Below, piece after piece: positions 1 through 7,600 of a DNA stretch of 7,875 nt. A program made the translations under genes and the position numbers. The notes under the pieces were generated by a model. The model did not search any database. It was given only the letters and a program-made list of their open reading frames with translations, and had not been told where the DNA came from. The stretch is from JAKAXG01 sp035702985 (GTDB lineage Bacteria; Actinomycetota; Acidimicrobiia; Acidimicrobiales; Palsa-688): contig DASSZD010000150.1 in NCBI GenBank assembly GCA_035702985.1, forward strand, positions 1-7,875, written 5' to 3'. Positions within the stretch are counted from its first letter, which is position 1, and each line of letters opens with the position of its first letter.

Positions 1-17
1 TGGGGCGTCGCGGAGGG

Positions 18-39
18 GGGCAGCGTTGTCCCCCGCCGG
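18..39 (+). repeat. Intergenic short repeat, copy A
   Basis: The 22 bases here match 2621-2643 with one mismatch and one 1-base gap (shared core TTGTCCCCC flanked by GGGCAGC and GCCGG). Both copies have the same orientation and lie outside the recognised genes. This copy overlaps the hairpin after gltA. Whether it belongs to a wider interspersed family cannot be judged from two copies. Confidence 0.45.
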
Positions 40-49
40 AGGCGGGGGG
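29..49 (-). terminator. Candidate hairpin terminator of gltA, without a U-tract
   Basis: An 8-bp perfect GC stem (30-37 pairing with 41-48) closes a 3-base GGA loop about 60 bases past the citrate synthase stop codon. On the minus strand it is not followed by a run of T, so a classical intrinsic terminator is not supported. GC-rich hairpins without U-tracts have been proposed as terminators in actinobacteria. The C-tract 30-34 could instead pair with the G-tract 16-20, giving two mutually exclusive stems. The rest of 1-110 shows no convincing gene. Confidence 0.35.
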
Positions 50-110
50 CCGTGCCGCCCACAGCGACGCGCCAGGCCGCCCCGCAGCGACGGCCCAGGC
101 CGGCCCCGGT

Positions 111-1379
<1,269 letters not shown>

Positions 1380-1504
1380 CACTCCTCCTGGAGAGAAATA
1401 TGCGTAAGAACGTTGTCTTCGGCATGCTACCCCTACCCGGCCCCCGGTCCTCCAGGCAGCGGCCGGGCTCGCCGGCCGGCACCGGTGTCGGGCATGATCT
1501 TGCG
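1380..1504. promoter_or_regulatory. Divergent intergenic region of gltA and chorismate mutase
   Basis: These 125 bases separate two divergent genes and must hold the gltA promoter. The stretch 1391-1430 is clearly richer in A/T than the surroundings, as expected of an actinobacterial promoter. I could not find a -35/-10 pair with acceptable spacing on either strand, so no boxes are assigned. No operator-like long palindrome was seen apart from the short one over the ribosome binding sites. Confidence 0.35.
1384..1393. promoter_or_regulatory. Back-to-back Shine-Dalgarno sites in a small palindrome
   Basis: On the minus strand, AGGAGG (1384-1389) is the ribosome binding site that fixes the citrate synthase start at 1379. 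The sequence CTCC-T-GGAG (1385-1393) is palindromic, so the plus strand also carries GGAG (1390-1393). That lies six bases before an ATG at 1400 in frame with chorismate mutase. The minus-strand use is well supported; the plus-strand use is only a possibility. Confidence 0.6.
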
Positions 1505-1813
1505 ATGGCTCCCGCCCCGGATACGCAACCCGTTCCCGACCTGGAGCAGATACGCCGGGGCATCGACGACGTGGACCGCCGGCTGGTCGCCCTGCTGGCC
1601 GAACGGGGACGGCTGGTGGAAGAGGTCGTCCACTACAAGCGGGCCCACCGCATGCCGGTGGTGGACCGGTCCCGGGAGGACCGGATGCTGGTCCGCATCG
1701 GCGAGCTGGCCAAGGAGGAGGGCCTCGACCCCCGGGTGGCACAGCAGGTGCTGCGCACCATCATCGACGGGTTCACCCTGCTCGAGGTGGAGGAACTCGG
1801 CCCCGACGACTGA
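1505..1813 (+). CDS. Chorismate mutase, AroQ class, monofunctional
   Basis: Converts chorismate to prephenate, the first step of the Phe/Tyr branch of the shikimate pathway, in the cytosol. The 102-residue protein is one all-helical AroQ domain (about 12-97) with no fused dehydratase, dehydrogenase or DAHP synthase. Aligned by eye to the E. coli P-protein mutase domain, it keeps Arg17, Arg34, Lys45, Asp54, Arg57 and Glu58 (E. coli Arg11, Arg28, Lys39, Asp48, Arg51, Glu52). The residue matching E. coli Gln88 is Glu94. No secretion signal is seen, which argues against the exported AroQ type. The start is uncertain. ATG 1505 leaves a normal N-terminus but has no clear ribosome binding site. ATG 1400, in frame and six bases after GGAG, would add 35 low-complexity residues and leave almost no room for promoters. 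Convergent with the SDR gene, 33 bases apart. Confidence 0.9.
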   Translation: MAPAPDTQPVPDLEQIRRGIDDVDRRLVALLAERGRLVEEVVHYKRAHRMPVVDRSREDRMLVRIGELAKEEGLDPRVAQQVLRTIIDGFTLLEVEELGPDD

Positions 1814-1846
1814 CCTGACCCGGTCCGGGCCGATCCGGGGCGGGGG

Positions 1847-2587
1847 TCAGCGGACCAGGCCCAGTCCGCTGTCGACCACCCACACCTCGCCCGTCACCAG
1901 GTCCGAGGTCACCTGGGCCACCACCAGGTGGGCCACGTCCTCGGGCGTGGCCGGCCGGCGCATCGGGGATCCGGCTCTGACCCCTTCGCGCATGGCGTGC
2001 CAGTCGGCCGTCCAGGGGGTGTCGACCAGGCCCGGGGCCACCGCGTTCACCCGGACCTGGGGGCCGAGCGTGGCGGCCAGCAGCCGGGTCTGGTGGTGCA
2101 GGGCCGCCTTGCTGGCGGCGTAGGGGATGGACGATCCGACCGGCCGCACGCCGGCCAGCGACCCGACGTTGACGACCACCCCGCCGGCGGGAGCCTCCCG
2201 CAGGTGGGGCACGGCGGCGGTGGTCAGCACGAAGGGGGCGATGACGTTGACGGCGTAGATCTCCGCCCAGATGTCGGGGGTGGCCGCCTCCAGGTCGGCG
2301 TGGGGTATGACCCGGGTGGTGCCGGCGTTGTTGACCAGGATGTCCAGCCGGCCGTGCTCGGCGACCACGCCGGCTATCAGGGCGCGGGCCTGGTCGGGGT
2401 CCCCCACGTCGGCCCGGCGGTAGGTGCCGCCCACCTCGGCCGCCACCGCCCGGCCCTGGTCCACCGACGACCGGGAGTTGACCACCACCCGGGCCCCCTC
2501 GCCGGCCAGGACCCGGGCCACCGCCGCCCCGATGCCGGAACTGGACCCGGTGACCAGCGCCACCCGCCCGTCGAGTCGATCCACCAC
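1847..2587 (-). CDS. Short-chain dehydrogenase/reductase (classical SDR, FabG-like)
   Basis: A 246-residue NAD(P)-dependent oxidoreductase of the classical SDR family, probably cytosolic; the substrate is unknown. Visible motifs are the cofactor loop TGSSSGIG (13-20), the acidic turn ADV (59-61), NNAG (86-89), and the catalytic tetrad Asn114, Ser143, Tyr156, Lys160 (YAASK). NAVAPG follows at 181-186. Arg39 just after the second beta strand (NSR) suggests preference for NADP(H), by family rule. The C-terminus ends VDSGLGLVR where FabG proteins usually have VDGG. The start at GTG 2587 is supported by GGAGGG (2593-2598 on the opposite strand) five bases upstream. It stands alone on this strand, with about 245 bases between it and the GNAT gene behind it. 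FabG itself is possible, but with no fatty acid synthesis genes nearby I leave the function general. Confidence 0.93.
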   Translation of the reverse strand: MVDRLDGRVALVTGSSSGIGAAVARVLAGEGARVVVNSRSSVDQGRAVAAEVGGTYRRADVGDPDQARALIAGVVAEHGRLDILVNNAGTTRVIPHADLEAATPDIWAEIYAVNVIAPFVLTTAAVPHLREAPAGGVVVNVGSLAGVRPVGSSIPYAASKAALHHQTRLLAATLGPQVRVNAVAPGLVDTPWTADWHAMREGVRAGSPMRRPATPEDVAHLVVAQVTSDLVTGEVWVVDSGLGLVR

Positions 2588-2620
2588 GTGTGCCCTCCGT
2601 CCCTGTCGTGAGGGGAAAAA

Positions 2621-2643
2621 GGGCAGCCTTGTCCCCCTGCCGG
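2621..2643 (+). repeat. Intergenic short repeat, copy B
   Basis: This stretch matches 18-39 with one mismatch and one inserted T. It lies 34-56 bases upstream of the SDR start, so in the SDR mRNA it would be in the leader, antisense to the sequence as given. On the plus strand it overlaps the proposed TTG start of the small ORF. With flanking bases it can fold: AGGGG (2611-2615) with CCCCT (2634-2638), and AAGG (2619-2622) with CCTT (2627-2630). Confidence 0.45.
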
Positions 2644-2844
2644 CCCATCTGCGACCAGCGCACGGTAGCGTCCCGGCGGTTGACCGCAGCGGATGCGACG
2701 TGGCCGTCGAGCTCCGAGGAGCTGGTCCTGCTGTGCTCCAGCGAGGGCGCCCGCACCCCGGTCCCGCTCGGCGAGGCCCGCCGGGCCGCCCGCGAGACCC
2801 GGGCCCGGGCCGAGGGCCGGGTGGACCCGGGTCAGGCCGGCTGA
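2629..2844 (+). CDS. Candidate small protein, unknown function
   Basis: I do not recognise this protein. The case for it is codon structure. From about 2692 to the stop at 2842-2844, nearly every third base is G or C (about 48 of 49 codons), while second positions are near half G/C. That is the signature of real actinobacterial genes, on this strand and in this frame. The product from TTG 2629 would be 71 residues. It has no membrane segment, a central EELVLLCSSEG strand-like stretch and an Ala/Arg/Glu-rich likely helix (GEARRAARETRARAE) near the end. The start is uncertain: TTG 2629 follows AAAAAGGG by five bases; TTG 2680 (54 residues) and GTG 2590 or 2608 are alternatives. It is divergent from the SDR gene and its end overlaps the GNAT stop by 13 bases, converging. 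It could be a remnant or chance. Confidence 0.4.
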   Translation: MSPCRPICDQRTVASRRLTAADATWPSSSEELVLLCSSEGARTPVPLGEARRAARETRARAEGRVDPGQAG

Positions 2845-3281
2845 TCCCCGAGGTCGAAGCGGTACACGTTGGTCTCCCGCAGGACGAACCCGATCCGCTG
2901 GTACAGCCGGTTGGCCGCCTCCCGGGACGGCCGGGAGGTGAGCTCGACGGTGCGGGCCCCGGCCCGCCGGGCCAGCTCCAGGGCCGCCCTGGTGAGCTCC
3001 TCCCCGCAACCCCGGCCTCTCACCTGGTCGGACACGATCACGTCCTCGATCCAGGCCCGGACCCCGGTCGGGATGCGGAACACGGCCAGGGTGAGGGTGC
3101 CGACGATGGGCCCGCCGGGGCCGTCCCGGGCGATGAGCAGGGTGGTGGCCGGGGAGCCGACGATCTCCTCCACCTGGCCGGGGGTCGGAGCCGGCGCCGA
3201 CCTGGACAGCAGCGGCAGCAGCCGGGCGACGGCCTCGACGACTTCGGGGGTGGCGGCGGGCGCCGGGGCTATCTCGAACAC
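2832..3281 (-). CDS. GNAT family N-acetyltransferase
   Basis: A 149-residue single-domain GNAT enzyme that moves an acetyl group from acetyl-CoA to an amine of an unknown substrate. The acetyl-CoA pyrophosphate loop is clear: Q86-V-R-G89-R-G91 following the beta-4 strand WIEDVIVSD (77-85). Motif B, NRLYQRIGF (124-132), carries the usual Tyr127 and the GF turn. The N-terminal 40 residues are Ala/Pro-rich and weakly conserved by appearance. GTG 3281 is the first usable start. It lies only 15 bases after the MFS stop and has no clear Shine-Dalgarno site, so translation is probably coupled to the transporter gene. An ATG at 3286 is out of frame and hits a stop within six codons. Third in the likely lhr-MFS-GNAT unit. 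The substrate cannot be inferred from sequence; protein, small-molecule and drug acetylation are all open. Confidence 0.9.
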   Translation of the reverse strand: MFEIAPAPAATPEVVEAVARLLPLLSRSAPAPTPGQVEEIVGSPATTLLIARDGPGGPIVGTLTLAVFRIPTGVRAWIEDVIVSDQVRGRGCGEELTRAALELARRAGARTVELTSRPSREAANRLYQRIGFVLRETNVYRFDLGDQPA

Positions 3282-3296
3282 GTCATGGACTGTAGG

Positions 3297-4580
3297 TCAC
3301 CCCTCCGGCCGGTCCCGGGCCGGCCCGGGACCGGCGTCCCCGGCCTCCTGGCGGCGGAACCCGGGCAGCGCCACCGCCAGGATGGCCGCCCCCACCACGC
3401 AGGCCACGCCGCCCGACACCACCGAGAAACCGGTGCCGAACCCGGCGGCCACCGATCCGGACTCGAGATCGCCCAGCCGGGGACCGCCCTGCACCACCGC
3501 TATCTGGATGGCCGACAGCCGGCCCCGCAGGCTGTCCGGTACGGCCATCTGCAGGATGGTGTTGCGGAACACCGCCGACACCACGTCGGCCCATCCGGCC
3601 AGGGCCAGCAGGGCCAGGGCCACCCACAGGATGTCGACCAGCCCGAACAGGGCGATGGCCGCCCCCCACAGGGCGACGGCGATGATCACCGCCAGGCCCT
3701 GGCGGCGCACCACCTTCACCCATCCGGTGGTCAACGCTCCGATCACGGCCCCGGCACCCGGCGCCGCGTAGAGGAGCCCGACGGCCGGCGCCCCGCCGTG
3801 GAAGAAGTTCAACCCCAGCGCCGGGAACAGCGCCCGCGGCATCCCGAACACCATGGCGTCGATGTCGAGCAGGTAGACCCCCTGGATCACCTGCCGGCCC
3901 CGCAGGTACGAGAAGCCCTCTCCCACCGACCGCCACCCGGCCCGCCTGGCGTCGTGGGCCGGCGGTTGGGGCCGCTGCAGCGTCACCGACCCGAACGACA
4001 CCACGAAGCTGGCCACGTCCAGCCAGTACACCGGGGCGGTCCCCCCTCCGGCCAGGATGAGCCCGGCCAGGGCCGGACCCACCACTATGCCGATCTGCAG
4101 CTGGACCTGCCACAGGGCGTAGGCGCCGACCAGGTCCCCGTGGGCCACCAGGCGGGGGATGGTGGCGCTGAACGCCGGGCGGTCCAGGCCGGCCAGACCG
4201 CCGAGAGCGGCGCTGAAGACGAACAGGGGCCACAGCGCCGGATGGCTGCGGCTGCCGTTGACGGCCAGCCCGGTGCTGGCCAGGGCCATGAGCAGCTCGG
4301 TCACCATCAGCACCCGGCGCCGGTCGTGGGTGTCGGCCAGGACCCCGCCCAGCATGGACAGGACCAGCAGCGGCACCAGCTGGGCCAGGCTGACCAGGCC
4401 GACGTCCAGCGACGAGTGGGTCAGCTGGAAGACCTGGTAGGGGACGGCCACGGCCGTGAGCTGGGTGCCCATGGTGGACACCAGTTGGCCGGAGAAGAGC
4501 AGCCTGAAGCCCCTGGAGTGCCTGAGGGGCGCCGTGTCGACGAACAGGCGCCCCCGCACCTTGAGCCGCCGGGAAGGCAC
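3297..4580 (-). CDS. MFS transporter, EntS-like exporter (MFS_3 type)
   Basis: An inner-membrane major facilitator of 427 residues, probably 12 helices, driven by proton antiport if it follows the family. The loop between helices 2 and 3 carries motif A in the form GGVLADTHDRRR (78-89), and a second copy-like SLRGRLSA (350-357) lies between helices 10 and 11, as in EntS-like exporters. A charged central loop (about 202-220) divides the two halves. The short soluble tail (408-427) is charged. The N-terminus, LFVDTAPLRHSRGFRLLFSGQ, is typical of actinobacterial members. The substrate is unknown; with no siderophore or antibiotic genes in view, the enterobactin link is only family resemblance. 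Two GTG starts are possible: 4580 (used here) and 4559 (420 residues, closer to the usual start just before LFVDT). Neither has a good ribosome binding site. It follows lhr by 45 bases. Confidence 0.92.
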   Translation of the reverse strand: MPSRRLKVRGRLFVDTAPLRHSRGFRLLFSGQLVSTMGTQLTAVAVPYQVFQLTHSSLDVGLVSLAQLVPLLVLSMLGGVLADTHDRRRVLMVTELLMALASTGLAVNGSRSHPALWPLFVFSAALGGLAGLDRPAFSATIPRLVAHGDLVGAYALWQVQLQIGIVVGPALAGLILAGGGTAPVYWLDVASFVVSFGSVTLQRPQPPAHDARRAGWRSVGEGFSYLRGRQVIQGVYLLDIDAMVFGMPRALFPALGLNFFHGGAPAVGLLYAAPGAGAVIGALTTGWVKVVRRQGLAVIIAVALWGAAIALFGLVDILWVALALLALAGWADVVSAVFRNTILQMAVPDSLRGRLSAIQIAVVQGGPRLGDLESGSVAAGFGTGFSVVSGGVACVVGAAILAVALPGFRRQEAGDAGPGPARDRPEG

Positions 4581-4600
4581 GGGGCGAGAGGCTACCCAGG

Positions 4601-4620
4601 GACCGGGCCGGACCGGGCCG
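4601..4620. repeat. Perfect 10-bp tandem duplication between lhr and the MFS gene
   Basis: GACCGGGCCG occurs twice head to tail. The second copy starts an inverted repeat, GACCGG (4611-4616) with CCGGTC (4622-4627), with a 5-base loop. This overlaps the lhr stop codon (4626-4628). In the mRNA it makes a compact GC hairpin at the gene junction. The first copy could pair with the same right arm instead. Confidence 0.6.
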
Positions 4621-4625
4621 ACCGG

Positions 4626-7600
4626 TCAGGCGTAGCGGACCAGGCCCTTGGGGCTGGGGATGAAGCCGGCCGCTTCCAGCGGGCCGGCCACCTCGTCGGG
4701 GTAGCGCTGCAGGACCAGCCGGCGCCAGCGGCCGGCGGCCACCATGGCGGCCAGGGCGTCCACCGCCGGTGCCTCCCAGGAGCCGTCCGGCGGGCGCAGC
4801 CCGACCAGGCCCTTCCCGCCCCGCTCGAGGTACAGGCTGGCCACCCCGTCGACGGTCACCACGAATGCGCCGGCCACCCGGGTCGGCCCCTTGACCGGCC
4901 ACCCGAGGGCGGCCCCGAACGGGTTGGCCGGATCGGTGGCGGCCAGGATCCGCACCACCGGGGGGCCGCCCTCCCGGGGCCGGGCCTCGGCCCGCAGCCG
5001 GTCCACCGCTCCCGGCACGGCGAACTGGGCGCCGCCCATCCCGGCCAGGAAGTAGCCCCGGCGGATCCGGCCGGACTCCTCCAGGGTCTTCAGCACCGGG
5101 TACACCCCGGCGAACCCGCCCGGCACGGCCTCGGATCTCACCGCGTCTCGGGTCAGCACTCCGTGCCGCTCCAGGAGGGCGGAGGCCACCGCCACCGCCG
5201 CTTCGGCCGCGGCCCGGCCGTCCCCCGGCGGGGCGCCCAGCTCCCGGCTCACCAGCGACCACCGGCCCTGGCCGCGGGGCGGGGCGGCCACCCGGATGGA
5301 GCCGGGTCGGGGCCGGAGGCTCCGGCCCGGCAGGCCGCCCGGGGACCGGGAACCGGGCCGCCGGCCACCCGAGCGGGAGAGCGGGCCGACCGTCGCCCGC
5401 AGCGACGCGAAACCGTCGCAGGTGACCTCCCCGGCCCACACCAGGTCCCAGAGAGCCTCGAGCAGCTCGTGGTCGGAGCAGCCGGCCCGGCCCAGCTCCC
5501 GGAAGAAGCACGCCCCCCGGGCCGCCAGCGTGTCGCGAATGTGCCGGTGGGTGTCCCCGTCGAGATCCGGCGCCGGGCCGCCGTCCATCCCCAGGCGGGG
5601 TAGGAGCAGCCCGGCGTGGTCCCGCCGGGCCAGGATCACCCGGCCGTCGTCGCGGCCCAGGGCCCCGGCACCGAGCCACATCACCTCCCCGCCGACCAGC
5701 AGCTCGTCGAGCAGGCGCGGCTCGTACCGCCCGACCCGGGGGGCCAGGATGTCGACCTCCAGGACGCTGGCCGGCAGGGCCACCCCCTCCAGCTGGCCGA
5801 CCACCTCGATCAGGCGGTCCAGGCCGCCCGATTCGGCGGCCGCGCCGGCCGCCGCCACCCCGTGCCAGGCCGGCAGGAAGCGGGCCAGGGCGCCGGCCTC
5901 GGTGGGCTCGATCTCCTTGCGCAGGGCCGCCAGGGACCGCTGACGGAGGATGCGCAGCACGTCGGCGTCGCACCACTCGTCGCGACCCTGCCCGCCGGGC
6001 CGGAACGCCCCTTTGGCCACCCGGCCGTCGGCGGCCAGGCGGTCCAGGACGGCGGCCACCTCGGGCCGGCCCAACCCGAAGCGGGCGGCCGGCGCCTTCG
6101 AGACGAACGGCCCGTGGGTGCGGGCCCAGCGGCGGACCAGCTGCACCAGCGCGTCGGGAACCTCCTCCAGGAGGGCTTCGGGCAGCCCGGGGGGGATCAC
6201 CGCGCCCAGCCCGTCCCGGTAGCGGGCGGCGTCCTCGGCCAGGACCAGGCGGTCCTCCCCGCCGACGCGCAGGGTCACCACCCGGCGGGCCGCCCCGAGG
6301 GCGGCGGCCGCCTCGACGGCCAGAGACGGCGGCGAGCAGCGGGCGGCCAGCTCGTCTGTGGTCAGGTCCCCCACCCGGCGCAGCAGGTCGGCCACCCCCT
6401 CCACGCTGGACGCCTGCCGGCCGGGTTGGAGCGCCTGCAGCTCCGCTTCCAGGTCCTCCATGACGCCGGCGTCGAGGAGGTCCCGCAACTCGTCGGTGCC
6501 GAGCAGGTCGGAGAGCATGCGCCGGTCCAGGGTGAGCGCCTGGGCCCGCCGCTCGGCCAGCGGGGCGTCCCCCTCGTACATGAACTGGGCCACGTAGGCG
6601 AACACCAGCCCGCTGGCGAACGGGGACGGGTCGGCCAGCTCGACCTCGGCGACGCGCACCCGCCGGGCCTGGATGTCGGCCAGCAGCCCGGTCAGGGCCG
6701 GCAGGTCGAACACGTCCTGCAGGCACTCCCGGTAGGTCTCGAGCAGCACCGGGAACGAGCCGTGACGGCTGGCCACCTGCAGCAGGTCGGCGGCCCGCTG
6801 GCGCAGCTGCCACAGCGGGGTCCGGGACCCGGGCCGGCGCCGGGGCAGCAGCAGGGCCCGGGCGGCGTTCTCCCGGAACCGGGCGGCGAACAGGGCCGCC
6901 CCGCCCAGTGCCGCCACCACCAGCTCCTCGGCCGATCCGGGGTCCACCAGGATCGACTCCAACGGGGGGGCGTCCTCGGCCTCGGGCAGGCGGACGATGA
7001 TCCCGTCGTCGCTCCACAGGGCCTGGCATTCGATTCCGCCCTCCTGGCGGAGCCGGGTCTCGATGGCCAGGGCCCAGGGGGCGTGCACCCGGGCCCCGAA
7101 GGGGGACAGCACCGCCACCCGCCAGTCCCCGAGCTCGTCCCGGAACCGCTCCACCACGATCTGGCGGTCGGTCGGCACCAGCCCCCCGGTGGCCTCCCTC
7201 TCCTCGTCGATGTAGGCCCGCAGGTTGCGTACCGCCCGGTCGTCCAGGCCGCACTCCCGGGCCAGTTCGGCGTTGCTGCGCTCACCGGCGGTCCGGGTGA
7301 ACCGGCCGATGGCGGCGCCCAGCTCGAACGGCCGCCCGACGCTGTCGCCGTGCCAGAACGGCATCTTGCCGGGCACCCCCGGGGCCGGCACCACGATCAC
7401 CCGGTCCCGGGTGATCTCCTGGATCCGCCAGGTGGTGGCGCCCAGCAGGAACGTCTCGCCGACCCGGGACTCGTAGACCATCTCCTCGTCCAGCTCGCCG
7501 ACCCGGCCGCCCTCGGGGGTGAACACCCCGTACAGGCCCCGGTCGGGGATGGTGCCGCCGGACGTCACCGCCAGCATGCGGGCCCCGGGCCGGGCCTCGA

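Noticed and set aside
1380..1742. Upstream extension of the citrate synthase frame
   Set aside because: Antisense to chorismate mutase, Pro/Arg/Gly-rich, and the strong AGGAGG site marks GTG 1379 as the start.
1814..1846. Bidirectional terminator between chorismate mutase and SDR
   Set aside because: Only a 5-bp CCCGG/CCGGG stem with an 11-base loop and no T-tract on either side; too weak to call.
2680..2720. Promoter with TTGACC (2680-2685) as -35 box
   Set aside because: No acceptable -10 hexamer occurs 16-19 bases downstream, and the site lies inside the candidate small coding frame.
1773..2756. Minus-strand frame over the SDR gene and its upstream region
   Set aside because: Out of frame with the SDR, low-complexity Gly/Arg/Pro within the gene; the part past 2587 has the wrong codon-position GC pattern.
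2424..5603. Long plus-strand open frame (1,059 codons)
   Set aside because: It is antisense to the SDR, GNAT, MFS and lhr genes, has Gly/Pro/His/Gln-rich composition and no domain, as expected of the complement of GC-rich codons. Its frame differs from that of the small ORF ending at 2844.
3283..7254. Very long minus-strand open frame (1,323 codons) across the MFS and lhr genes
   Set aside because: It overlaps two clearly recognised genes in another frame, and its translation is almost only Gly, Arg, Pro and Ala. This is a GC-driven shadow.
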